A stretch of 64,000 nt of DNA from Misgurnus anguillicaudatus (Eukaryota; Chordata; Actinopteri; Cypriniformes; Cobitidae): assembly GCF_027580225.2 (NCBI RefSeq), contig NC_073359.2, positions 12,765,001 to 12,829,000 on the forward strand, written 5' to 3'. Made by a program: the position numbers and the translations under genes. The notes beneath the pieces are model-generated. The model made no database searches and had not been told where the DNA came from. It worked only from the letters and a program-made list of their open reading frames with translations. Every line of letters begins with the position of its first letter. Position 1 is the stretch's first letter. Below are positions 10,621-21,749 of the stretch, piece by piece.

Positions 10621-11850
10621 ATCTCTAAGTTAAAAATATCCCTCCTTTCAATATTAGCTGCCACAGACTAGCAGATCACGTGGCATTTAAAATATGAGAT
10701 TTGTGGACTTTTCATCAGGCACACAATGTTTTTCTAGTTCTTTACTAGAATATGATGTTTACTAGAAAGGTGAAAAATACAGCAGTGTTATTGAGACCCT
10801 ATTAATCTAACACCATTATATTTCTATTCTTCATTGTCCTCATCATGCGATTATTCCTACACCAATAAGCCCAATGTACAGAAGGTTTCCCTGATGTCCT
10901 TTCATCCTCTGTAAACTCTACCATACTTATTTTAATGGAGTCTTGGTAATGCATTTTATTAGGAGATTATTTCTGGGTGACAACAATGCAATTCATTTGC
11001 TTGTCTGTTTTTTATTGGTCTGTAAGAACGCATTATTCCTTGGTGAAAGAATCTTACAGCAGTATTAAATAGGATTCAGATCAATCTTCAAAGGAAGTCC
11101 CATCCCGCAAAAGAGATGTCCAATACTTCCACAACTCACAGAGATTTAGTAATAAATTAACACTTTCTGTACTGATCTTTATAGCTGCTGAGTGTCTGCT
11201 TTACACCGTGAATTGTATTATTTATCGTTTGGCTGTTTGTTTATTTAGAGATTCTCGGCTAATTCAATTACCAACACGACGGATGGACCATAAACTCTTA
11301 AACCGGATGCTAATGAATTATTCCTCAGTAAGTAAGGCTGTTTAAAGTTCTGCCTGCTCACCTTTTCTTTTCAGGCTGAATTATTTGCAAAATTGACAAA
11401 TTGCAAAAAACAAATTACTGTGTTATAGGGTTAGGTTTATGTTTGATACCAAGAACTTACACAGTTACTAAGTAGTACATAGTACTGTACGTACATGTAG
11501 AACAGGACTGTAAATAAAAAAATAAGTAAAACAAAATGCAACCTAAAAACAAACAACTATTAATCATTCATGAAAATCAATCATGACTTTTTTTCATAGT
11601 AAAAGTGTAATAAACACAGTAAAAAAATTGTTAAAATATGATTACTATAGCAAACGGGTTTTTTGTAACCGTATTTTAACTATTATGTATATGTAAAACA
11701 CACATTAAGTACATGTACTGTAGTTAGTATTTTTGGATATAGGTAGACTGTAACCGCATTTACTATAAAATAAAGTAAAATTATCAAAATATTTGTTCTT
11801 ATAGATTTAGCATCAAAACAATACAAAAAAGGCATGTGTGCTGGATGATT
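10621..11850. other. Gene-free, apparently mostly unique sequence
   Basis: No coding frame, RNA gene or terminal repeats. The part at 11210-11340 has a mixed composition with ATTA/TAAT motifs (AATTCAATTACCAAC, GCTAATGAATTATTCC) rather than simple AT drift, which could reflect non-coding constraint; this is only an impression. Confidence 0.4.
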
Positions 11851-11949
11851 TACAGTGAAGAAAATAAGTATTTGAACACCCTGCTTTTTTGCAAGTTCTC
11901 CCACATAGAAATCATGGAGGGGTCTGCAATTGTGATCGTAGGATCACAA

Positions 11950-12245
11950 TATATTCAATTCAATTTTATTTAAATAACGCTTTTCACAATTGTTAATTGT
12001 TTCAAAGCAGCTTTACATGAATAGATGTAGGGGAAAACACAGAATAATCGATAGATAATATAAGAAGTAGAATACAGCTAAGAATAAACCGTACAAGCGA
12101 GCATAGTAATAATGTAACATATAGAGTAAAGTGCTAAGTTAAGCCAATGTTGGCTGACTCTCCTGGGGATTAAAAAAAAAACTAGGAGAAAAAACCTGTG
12201 GGACAATTTCTAGGAGGAGAAAAACCTTTGAGAGAGATAAAAGCC
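11950..12245 (-). mobile_element. Retroposon fragment inserted in the Tc1 left arm
   Basis: Begins with TTCAATTCAATTTTATTTAAA and a GCGCTTTTCAC-like motif (here CGCTTTTCACAATTG), the reverse complement of an L2-type 3' tail, so the inserted copy points to the minus strand. The body has the CTGACTCTCCTGGGGATT and AACCTGTGGGACAATTTCTA strings. It separates two stretches of the Tc1 arm (11851-11940 and 12260 onward) that pair with continuous sequence in the right arm. Confidence 0.65.
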
Positions 12246-12477
12246 CTTGAGAGAGATATGTTTTTAAAAACTATTTATTTGTATGATACAGCTGCAAATA
12301 AGTATATGAACACCTGTCTATCAGCTAGAATTCTGACCCTCACAGACCTGTTAGTCTACTTTTAAAATGTCCACCTCCACTCCATTTATTATCCTAAATA
12401 AGAAACCTGTTTGAGGTCATTAGCTGCATAAAGACACCTGTCCACCCCATGCAATCAGTAAGAATCCAACTACTAAC

Positions 12478-13413
12478 ATGGCCAAGACCAAAGAGCTGCC
12501 CAAAGACATTAGAGACAAAATTGTACACCTCCACAAGGCTGGAAAGGGCTACGGGGAAATTGCCAAGCAGCTTGGTAATAAAAAGGTCCACTGTTGGAGC
12601 AATCATTAGAAAATGGAAGAAGCTAAACATGATGGTCAATCTCCCTCGGACTGGGGCTCCATGCAAGATCTCACCTCGTGGGGTCTCAATGATCCTAAGA
12701 AAGGTGAGAAATCAGCCCAGAACTACACATGAGGAGCTGGTCACTGACCTGAAAGAGCTGAGACCACTGTTTCCAAGGTTACTGTTTGTAGTACACTAAG
12801 ACGTCATGGTTTGAAATCATGCACGGCACGGAAGGTTCCCCTGCTTAAACCAGCACATGTCCAGGCCCGTCTTAAGTTTCCCAATGAGCATTTGGATGAT
12901 CCTGAGGAGTCATGGGAGAAAGTCATGTGGTCAGATGAGACCAAAATAGAACTTTTTGGTCATAATTCCACTAAACGTGTTTGGAGGAAGAAGAATAATG
13001 AGTCCATGAACACCATCCCTACCGTGAAGCATGCTTTGGGGGTGTTTTCTGCACATGAGACAGGGCAAATGCACTGTTTTAAGGAGAGGATAAACTGGGT
13101 CATGTATTGCAAGATTTTGGGAAACAACCTCCTTCCTTCAGTTAGAGCATTGAAGATGGGTCGAGGCTGGGTCTTCCAGCATGACAATGACCCGAAGCAC
13201 ACAGCCAGGATAACCAAGGAGTGGCTCTGTAAGAAGCATGTCAGGGTTCTGGCTTGGCCTAGCCAGTCTTCAGACCTAAACCCAATAGAGAACCTTTGGA
13301 GGGAGCTCAAACTCTGTGTTTCTCAGCGACAGGCCAGAAACCTGACTGATCTCGAGAAGATCTGTGTGGATGAGTGGGCCAAAACCCTCCTGCAGTGTGT
13401 GCAAACCTGGTGA
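12478..13413 (+). pseudogene. Tc1 transposase, DD34E, frame-shifted
   Basis: Cut-and-paste DDE transposase. It starts at the ATG at 12478 ([20 protein letters not shown]), with the first helix-turn-helix ending in [10 protein letters not shown]. The frame shifts near 12575, continues with [13 protein letters not shown] and GAPCKISPR (second helix-turn-helix), shifts again near 12800, and reads through 12811-13413 as the catalytic domain. The triad is present: D in [11 protein letters not shown] in [10 protein letters not shown], and E in [11 protein letters not shown] with exactly 34 residues between the second D and E. The glycine-rich segment normally after VKHGGG is deleted (reads [10 protein letters not shown]). 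Two or more frameshifts plus that deletion make it non-functional. Confidence 0.93.
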
Positions 13414-13420
13414 AAAACTA

Positions 13421-13605
13421 TAATAATAATAATAATAATGGATTTTATTTATAAAGTGCTTTTCATTCCAAAGTATCGCAAAGTGCTACAATTAAAAGTA
13501 TATACGACAATGCAAATAAAGTGCAACAATTAAGTGCTACAATTAAAAATGAGAACCACAATGCAAATAATAGAATAATCAACATAAAAAAGCCTTTCTA
13601 AAAAG
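13421..13605 (-). mobile_element. Retroposon tail inserted just after the Tc1 transposase
   Basis: (TAA)n followed by TTTATTTATAAAGTGCTTTTC, the inverted 3' end of an L2-mobilised retroposon. The Tc1 sequence breaks after GTGAAAAACTA and resumes at ACAGGAAACTTTGACC, so this 185-bp piece is a later insertion. The interior repeats the AAGTGC(T/A)ACAATTAA motif. Confidence 0.65.
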
Positions 13606-13851
13606 ATACAGGAAACTTTGACCTCAAACAAAGGCTACTGTACCAAATATTAACATTGATTTTCCAGGGTTTCAAATACTTATTTGCAGCTGTATTATAC
13701 AAATAAATAGTTAAAAAAATCATACATTTTTAGATTATGTCTCTCGCAGTGGACATGCACATACGAAGACAATTTTAGACCCCCCCATGATTTCTAAGAG
13801 GAAGAACTTGCAAAATAGCAGGGTGTTCAAATACTTATTTTCCTCACTGTA

Positions 13852-14238
13852 TAAGTTGAGTTTGTGTGAACTGCACTACACAATTATCAAAACAGATCTA
13901 GTGTGAAAGTTTTATCTAGTTTTCTGGTTTTCCTGTACATTCTCCACAGAAAGACTGTAAGTCATCTTAAGTCCAGTGAGTGTACTGAAGAGAGATTGTT
14001 TAAGGACCAGAGCCAAACTGTTGATCCGATGGCCATGTGTGCTGACTGTGTAACCGCTGTGCAGTTGTGTATTGCATTTTACTGTTAGCACTGCACTGTT
14101 GTTATTTATGTCTAGCTGTGATGGCTCAAAGAGTTGTCAAGCAAACAAGACAGGTCATATGAATTTACTTATAGAGGCTTTTAACATCAGGTCAGAGAGT
14201 TTTAATGCAGATTCCTGGAGCTGATTGTATTAATAGTG
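13852..14238. other. Unannotated sequence
   Basis: About 390 bp with no gene or repeat structure that I recognise. Confidence 0.4.
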
Positions 14239-14273
14239 CAAAAGGTTGTGGGTTGGTTTCCAGGGAACACATA
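14239..14273 (+). mobile_element. SINE box-B fragment
   Basis: AAAGGTTGTGGGTTGGTTTCC followed by CAGGGAACACATA resembles the box B and downstream part of tRNA SINEs (compare 43203-43345). It is cut by the element starting at 14274. Confidence 0.4.
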
Positions 14274-14778
14274 GGGGCTGTTTACACTTGGTATTAAGAT
14301 GTGTTTTCATCGATCGGATCATAAGTGGACGAGAGAGACACATCACGTTTACACCTGGTATTTAAATCCATCTCTTTTGTCCACTTTCGACCGCTTCTGT
14401 CCTGAATACTGTGTCTCCTGAATACGGAGATCAGACGCTTTAGTTTTATCAATGAAAGGCTAAAAATAGCTTTGTTCACCGTCTGTTTACGCCAGAAATC
14501 AGGAAAGACGTAAAACTTGTGCTCAGTACCTCAGATTAGATTAATGGGCGGAGGGAAGGCGCTTGCGTGTGGCTGTTCGAACACATTCAATCACATGTAC
14601 GTTTACACTACAGAGCAATCCGATCAAAAGGGGTTTCAACTACCTCTGAATGTGTTTGAAGTGGTTGAAACTGGACGCGTTCAAAACGTTTTGAACACCG
14701 TTTACACCTTGCATTAACGTTGTCCACTTGTGATCCGATTGATGAAAACGCATGTTAATGTCAATTGTAAACAGCCTC
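14274..14778. mobile_element. Non-autonomous DNA transposon, GGGGCTGTTTACA ends
   Basis: Left end GGGGCTGTTTACACTTGG and right end ATTGTAAACAGCCTC are inverted repeats. Longer subterminal pairs also match, for example TCGGATCATAAGTGGAC on the left with GTCCACTTGTGATCCGA on the right. Flanked by ATA on both sides, a possible 3-bp target duplication as in PIF/Harbinger elements. No transposase inside. Confidence 0.7.
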
Positions 14779-14779
14779 A

Positions 14780-15694
14780 TAGGGGAGAGCGGGGGCGAAA
14801 GTACAATTTTTTAATAAAATGTAAGATAATGTTATAGACAGCTATATTTTTGCTGTGGTCAATAAATCACAAGTGTGGTCTATCAATACAAGATGAAATT
14901 TTGTGAAAATGTAAAACGACTTCAGTATAATTTTACTTTAAACATAAGTAGTGAATTGTTACTTTTGACCCCACCTGCAGGGACAAAAGTAACACACAGG
15001 TCAGTCAAAAGTAACACAACAAAACAAGATAGATTTTTGTGTTACACAAGTTTTTATTAAATATACATGACTATGACCTCGATCGTTAATACTGTATGTA
15101 ACTGCAAACATATTTTGTAGTTTATCTTTGTAAAAAATAATGAAATTACATTTTCATTTTAAATTTCAGTTTTATCAAATGTTTCAAAAGCAACAAACAG
15201 TACAAACTTAAATTGTTGAGAATAAAATACTTTTTCAACAGTTTGAACACTATGAAAATGAAATTAAATCAAATTAGAATAATATAAATTTTCGACATAT
15301 ACAATAGTAGTAGCCGCGGGACAAAAGTAACCAGTGTTACTTTCGTCCCAACAGAATCTCCTCACATTTAAACACGATTTACTTTTATTTTGAAAAACTT
15401 TGAGAAGTCAGATTTCAGGATGTATTAGAGCACAAAATAACCTGTAGATTGATCAGTTTTGTAACACATGAAACGAGAAACACAACGCGTTATAAGAAAA
15501 CAATGAACACTTTAGTAATGTACTTTCCATGGTTGAAAACACATTTTTGGATCTACACGCGGAAAACGGTGAGTAAATAACGCGATATTTGAAAAAAAAA
15601 TTAGGGCAGCAAAGTATTTTTACAGTGCAGGGCTCAGAGAAAATTGCTTTGTTACTTTTGTCCCATGTTACTTTTGTCCCAGTTCTTTCCCTAC
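14780..15694. mobile_element. Repeat element with GGGACAAAAGTAAC motifs
   Basis: Begins TAGGGGAGAGCGGGGGCGAA and ends in TTACTTTTGTCCCAGTTC plus TTTCCCTA, an imperfect inverted pair. The core motif GGGACAAAAGTAAC (or its complement) recurs near 14980, 15318, 15336, 15651 and 15667. At 15318-15349 two copies face each other to form a 14-bp-arm hairpin with one mismatch. It abuts the previous element with no unique sequence between. No protein is encoded. Confidence 0.6.
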
Positions 15695-17009
15695 TGATAG
15701 AATCTATTAGCCCAAAAGTAATCCCCACGACTCCTTGTGACATATTGGTAACATAACCAGCATATGACAGCAAACACAAGGGCACTAAATAGGGGAGTAA
15801 ACGATGAGGTTGCAGATGACATACAATAACAAGGTAAGTAATGAGGAAACGGGGAGGCGGGGTCAGGAGACGAGACAGGGAAGCACATGGCCTGGTGAAA
15901 ACAGCCAAGACCATGTGCTACCACACAAAACATGTGGGGCTGTCAAGATTTGTTAAAAAAGATGAGTCAAACAACAAAATAGAAAGAATAAAGTGTATTT
16001 ACAAATCACATTGAACTTAAAACAACACACTAAAACAACTAGCAGGGATTACATAAATATCAAGCCTAAAACAATCTAAAAGTCCAAGTGTGGAAAAAGT
16101 CCCAATGTGCAGTGTCGACCGGTTTGTATTTACAATCCAAAAGAGTGATAATCCAAAATTATTGCTCACATGACATGTAGACACAGTATAATTTAAAGCA
16201 TATATATACTGTATAATATATTATAATATAATATATATAATATATTATAATACATTATGATACAAAATAATATATACTGAGAGGTTAAAACATGTGTCCT
16301 GTGTGACAGTGTCACAATGTGTGATATCCTGATATCCCGGTCCGTCTTCATCTTTCTGTGTGTCTTACTCTGACTTCTGCTCTTCTATGTGCCAGTCTTC
16401 ATTCTTTCCTTCAAACAGTATGTTATTTTCCTCTTGGTTGCTGGTGAATGAGAGATTGGAGAGAAAGATGGATAGATGGTTGCCATGGGAAAAGAAATGA
16501 AAAGTAATGTGAACGGTATGATGAGCAGGAAATGAATGAATGGCAACAGGAAGTCACTGATGGAGATGAGAAAGAGATATCCAGAAAACAGTAAACAAAA
16601 AATAAAAACAAATGATAGGAGGTTCAATGGATGGAAAGCAAGAAAAAAAGATGAAGGAGATCAGCAGTGTTTGTCCTGCCAGCGTGCCAGTGAACAGATG
16701 AAGATAAATGGGTTATGTGTGTATGGGATGTTTGCTGAATACTGAGCTGCGGTAAAGTCATTTTATTCTAATTACGGCTATTTTGCCATTAGCACTGCCG
16801 ACAATGCTCAGTTACACCATCATTCTCCATCCATATGGTCCCTTTTTACTGCAGTGCTCTGTTATGCTCATGATCAGCCTGTATCCCCCCCATTCAGAGA
16901 AGTCACATGGACACAGAAAGTGTAGAAATGATAATTTCACAAATACACAGTGTTGACTTTAAGAATACAATCTGGGCCATTTCAGTTTATTCCGGTTTAA
17001 CCAACATAC
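15695..17009. other. Gene-free stretch with repeat remnants
   Basis: 15700-15950 contains a GGAAGCACATGGCC / CCAAGACCATGTGCT type sequence that looks repetitive. 16196-16270 is an imperfect TATA-rich tract. 16740-16870 is a unique-looking segment with TCTAATTACGGC and a balanced composition, a candidate conserved non-coding element. No gene seen. Confidence 0.4.
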
Positions 17010-17999
17010 ACTCCATACAGGAACACCATACTAATACTGTGTTTGACCCCCTTTTGCCTTCAGAACTGCCTTAATTCTACATGGCATTGATTCAACAAGG
17101 TGCTGAAAGCATTCTTTAGAAATGTTGGCCCATATTGATAGGATAGTATCTTGCAGTTGATGGAGATTTGTGGGATGCACATCCAGGGCACGAAGCTCCC
17201 GTTCAACCACATCCTAAAGATGCTCTATTTGGTTGAGATCTGGTGACTGTGGAGACCATGTTAGTACAGTGAACTCATTGTCATGTTCAAGAAACCAATT
17301 TGAAATGATTTGAGCTTTGTGACATTGTGCATCCTGCTGGAATTAGCCATCTGAGGATGGGTACATGGCGGTCATAAAGGGATGGACATGGTCAGAAACA
17401 ATGCTCAGGTAAGCCGTGGCATTTAAAGATGCCCAATTGGCACTAAGGGCCCTAAGGTGTGCCAAGAAAACATCCCCCACACCATTACACCACCAGCAGC
17501 ATCCTAAACAGGGGTAACAAGGCATGATGGATCCATGTTCTCATTCAAATTCTGACTCTACCATCTGAATGTCTCAACAAAAATCGAGACTCATCAGACC
17601 AGGCAACATTTTTCCAGTCTTCAACTGTCCAATTTTGGTGAGCTTGTGCAAATTGTTGTCTCTTTTTCCTATTTGTAGTGGAGATGAGTGGTACCCAGTG
17701 GGGTCTTCTGCTGTTGTAGCCCATCCGCCTCAAGGTTGTGCGTGTTGTGCCTTCACAAATGCTTGCTGCATACATTATCGGTTATAATCGATAACGAGTG
17801 GTTATTTCAGTCAAAGTTGCTCTTCTATAAGCTTGAATCAGTCGGCCCATTCTCTTCTGACCTCTAGCATCAACAAGGCATTTTTGCCCACAGGACTGCC
17901 GCATACTGGATGTTTTTCCCTTTTCACACCATTCTTTGTAAATCCTAGAAATGGTTTTGCGTGAAAATCCCAGTAACTGAGCAGATTATGAAATACTCC
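17010..17999 (-). mobile_element. Tc1/mariner relic, DD36E (Incomer-like)
   Basis: Minus-strand copy closely related to the element at 53922-55082. Residues 1-76 of one fragment (17775-17545) read [17 protein letters not shown] and [19 protein letters not shown], the first catalytic D. At about 17410-17225 it continues with the second D in FQQDAQCHKAQ and the E in SPDLNQIEHL. The D-to-E spacing is 35 because one codon is lost relative to the sister copy (36). Stops, including one before FQQD and one after IEHL, kill the frame. The N-terminus is lost where it meets the next relic at 18000. Confidence 0.82.
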
Positions 18000-18848
18000 G
18001 AAATAAAATGAGTTCAAAGTTGTGGTTTAGTGAGACTTTGATTGATAAAAAGCCTATGAACCATTAAGACATCCGACCATAAGGCTGAAAAGGGATACAA
18101 AACAATCCCAAAATGTTTAGACATCCATCAGTCGACAGTTAGACAAATTGTCCATAAATGGAGACAATTTAATACTGTAGCTACCCTTCCTAGAAGTGGG
18201 CGCACAGCCAAGATGACTCCTAAGGCACAACGCAGAATACTCAATGAAGTAAAGAGGAACCCATGAGTACGGTATCAACTAAAGGCTTTAAGACATCATT
18301 GGAACTGGCACACATCTCTATTCATGAGTCTACCATACGTAACAGGCACGGCGTCTATGGCAGAACACTACAGTGGAAGCCGCTGCTCTCCTGAAAAACA
18401 TTGCTGTGAGCCTGATGTTTGCAAAAGAGCACCTTGGCAAACCCTAGTGCAACTGAGAAAATATTTTAAGAAGTGAGAAAAAAAGTTTAATTGCTCGGGA
18501 ATAAAATACTATGGCGCAAAAAGGACACAGCTTACCAACATGAAAACATAATCCCAACAGTGAAGTATAGTGGAGGGAACATCATGATTTGGGCATGCTT
18601 TGCTGCCTCAGGGCCTGGACAACTTGCCATCATCGAGGGGAAAATAAAGTCCCAAGTTTAATAAAATATCCTACAGGATAATCTCAGGGTGGCTGTGCAT
18701 GGTTGATGCAGCAGGACAATGACCTTAACTATTGAAGGTAAATCCACCACAGACTGGCTTAAGAAAAACAAAATGTGCCATTTGGAGTGGCCACGTCAAA
18801 GCACAGACCTTAACCTCATAGAGATGCTGTAGAATGACGTCAAGTGAG
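18000..18848 (+). mobile_element. Tc1-like relic, plus strand
   Basis: Readable pieces of a second Tc1 transposase: LPRSGRTAKMTPKAQRRILN near 18187-18246 (second helix-turn-helix region), QQDND near 18713, and DLNLIEML with a stop near 18830 (the final E). Multiple stops and frameshifts. No terminal repeats are preserved; both ends are truncated, the left one directly against the DD36E relic. Confidence 0.75.
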
Positions 18849-20002
18849 GTTAATCACTGTCTCCTGCGTGTTTTTGTACCTCTCACCCTCAAACAAGGTC
18901 AGAGCAAGTGTCCTCTCTTTTAAAGTTTCTTATATGACAGTCAGCAGCAAACCAAAGTTTCAACAGCGCTCAAGTCAATCAAATAAAGGCAGTGTGGTCC
19001 CTACCTCTACTCAATCGCGCAGCTCTCACCATACATATAATGTACTCTTTTGCACCACCTCGGACCATAGATGTACTATATGTAAAAAGATGCTACATTC
19101 TGCAGCTTTAAGCACATAACTGCTAAGTCCGGTTTCATACAACGTATATGTATAATGCCCGTTTGCAGCACTAATTTTTCAGACCTAAGGTAACAGGTTA
19201 TGTGACGTCACATTGCATAAGTAAAATGGCTTGCAAATGCTGCAGACTTTAACTCTTGTTAAAGTCATCATATTCTATCCGTCCTACGGACCAAATGTTC
19301 AACCCAGGAGCGCAATATCTAATGCTCTTTGTAAGAACAAGCAGCTATCACCTGCATAATAAAACTGCTTTCTCCCTCAACTTGTCGAGCATTTTGTATC
19401 AATACGGTGATAATTTTGAAGCACTACAAGCGATGAAAGGGCTTAAAGAAACATGTTCATTTTCTACAAGGGCATTATTGATTGAGGTTGAAGCAGAAAG
19501 ACAGTAAGTAATTAAATGGAACAATCGGTGGGTGTAAAATTAGCCTTCACGTCGTTAGAGTTGGATGAAGAGAGAGAAGGGAAAAAAAGAGTCCTGTCTG
19601 CAGTGACTGATGACTGTGGAGCAATTAAAAGGCGAGAGGGAACGGGGTGGAGATGTGCCGGCTGAGCGGGGTATAGATTTATCTGAGATAATGAACTCCT
19701 CACCCTTCATTGATCTGTGGGGACGAGCTGAAGGCCTTCAGAAGAAGACATGGCGGTGTGTGAACAACAAACTCTTCAGGCAGCCATTTTGTTTGGATTG
19801 ATGAACACGCCAGTGTTATTATAGGTTATATTCATAATTATTATTTGTTTTTGGGTTCACGTTACAATATACAATCTATGTTAACCTATTCTCCATCTCA
19901 TACGAACATATGAGTGCTCATTTAGCACCTCTACCGACAGCTGGCTATGCCACAAAAACTTTTGGCTTCATAGTGTGGCAATTGGTAATTCCTATATAGC
20001 TA
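18849..20002. other. Gene-free, partly unique sequence
   Basis: No convincing gene. 19550-19800 is GC-richer and lacks repeat signs; an open frame there (19610-19801) is only 63 codons with no splice or family support. Confidence 0.4.
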
Positions 20003-20060
20003 GCTTAGCTTGTAGAGCCTCGTATTAGCAGTGCAAAGATCACAGGTCTGGTTTTAGGGT
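20003..20060 (+). mobile_element. tRNA-like SINE head fragment
   Basis: TAGCTTAGCTTGTAGAGC resembles box A and AGATCACAGGTCTGGTTTT a mutated box B with tRNA spacing. Tail not seen. Confidence 0.4.
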
Positions 20061-21444
20061 TGCATAAACATTAAAGCTAATTTTGCGAATAAAAATATTG
20101 GGCAAATGGTGGGTAAGGGACCGTGTATAAAGTTCGCACATTATCTATAAACGAAACTCGAAGTTTGATTGGTTGCAACAGAAATTAAATATTTGAAAAC
20201 TGGTGGGTGAGGTACCATGTATAGAGTCATATACATTACATTACATATAAACTGCGTTTTGACTGATGTAGATGGAATTTACTCTTGTTAGGATTTACAA
20301 CAATGCAACACTGTAAAAAAACAATATATAAATAAATTTGACTTGATAAAAAGGGAAAAACTAATTTTTATAGTGCAATATAGCAATGTTGTTATGCCTG
20401 CAATCCACTTTTATAGTAAAGGTAAATATATAAAATATTTTATTACTAAATAAATGGTATTTTGTAAACACACTTGATAGAAATAATGCAGGCCCACATT
20501 TTTCATAACTAAAACGCTGTTTTCAAACATTTCCAAATTAATGTGGATGTACCCTGAGGGTAACACTGATGTTCCTACTAAACCAATTTACTCCCCTCAC
20601 CATGCATTGTTTATGAATTCTACATACGATGTCAGTTCAGTATGACAGTATAGCATCATAATGATGCCATATGTCCATCATCTCTCTTACATACATACAT
20701 GCACTTAACCTTGCCGTCTCTATCTTCCACCAAATACAGGTCTTAAAATAAACCTCAGGTGCCCAGAGCTCCAAGAGTTATGAATATTGCAGGTTCAGGA
20801 ACATTAATTATTAATGGAAACAAGTATGAAGCCTCGGAGAATGTTGAACAAACAAAACAAGCCTTACAGTATAGTCGGATAGAAAGAAGTGAATTAGCCT
20901 TGACAAATAGTATAAATTTGCTGATGATATCACTATGCTACTGTTATCCACAGTTCAGTTCGCAGTGTTACCTTAAACTAGAGTTTAATAATTTTTTTAA
21001 AGTCAAGTTATAGTCAAGTTATACCAGAAATACTGTAGTAGCTACTGTAAATGCAGTACAAAAGAAGTCAACTACCTAAAAAGGAAATATATATTTCGTT
21101 TTATAATAATTCCAGTCATCTAAACTGACTAGACAACCAATATTTTGGGGTGTTTTGATATTTAACGTATAACTGCACAAAGCCATTTTATTGTTTGTAA
21201 TTGTTTAATGGTTAATTGGTTCATTGTGCATTTTTTTGTTGGTGAAAAAACAGAATAAACCTGACCCCCTCGAGGTACTGCGGGTGGAGCGAGTCACAAG
21301 CAAGCAACACACACATAAAACATTATTCCACTATCTCTGGATAACTTATTATTCACTACATGTTTTTGTCATTTACATAATATGCACTTGCATGCCGATC
21401 GCCAACAAAGCACAGATTTTTTGACAGATTTGGTGCAGTTTTAC
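20061..21444. other. Gene-free AT-rich sequence
   Basis: About 1.4 kb with no gene. It contains related phrases TTGGGCAAATGGTGGGTAAGG and GAAAACTGGTGGGTGAGG about 110 bp apart, suggesting an old tandem duplication. Confidence 0.35.
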
Positions 21445-21749
21445 TTATTTGCATTTGTTTAAAGCAAAACATTTAAATACTTACCAGGCTACAGGTGAAT
21501 CAGCTCTTTATGCCTTCTAACGTCTTGTAATCAGTCCTCATCTATGTCCAAGAGACTCAGTAATAATCTTTTACATTTTAATTAAATTTTTATATTTAAA
21601 AACATTGGTGTGCTGTCCACGTGTGTAATAAGCAAACGCGCGTTGTTGTCCCGTTTATAGGCGCATATTAGGCTACTAATGCGCTCTTTAAATAACAAAA
21701 ATGCCATTGACTTTAAAGCAGGTTTTAGTTGGTCAATGGTGTAGTCTAT

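Larger units (their letters stand above)
11851..13851 (+). mobile_element. Tc1-like transposon, DD34E, near full length
   Basis: Starts TACAGTGAAGAAAATAAGTA and ends TACTTATTTTCCTCACTGTA: inverted repeats beginning CAGTGA, bounded by the TA dinucleotide that Tc1/mariner elements duplicate. Inner repeats (GTATGATACAGCTGCAAATAA at the left, its complement at the right near 13680) give the long terminal structure seen in many fish Tc1 families. The transposase lies between on the plus strand. Two retroposon insertions (11950-12245 and 13421-13605) lengthen the element to 2.0 kb. The copy is dead because the transposase is frame-shifted. Confidence 0.93.

Noticed and set aside
12394..13310. Minus-strand open frames over the Tc1 element
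   Set aside because: Shadows of the plus-strand transposase; no domain on the minus strand.
15453..15933. 153-codon minus-strand frame
   Set aside because: Straddles the end of the GGGACAAAAGTAAC repeat and adjacent repetitive DNA; no recognisable domain.
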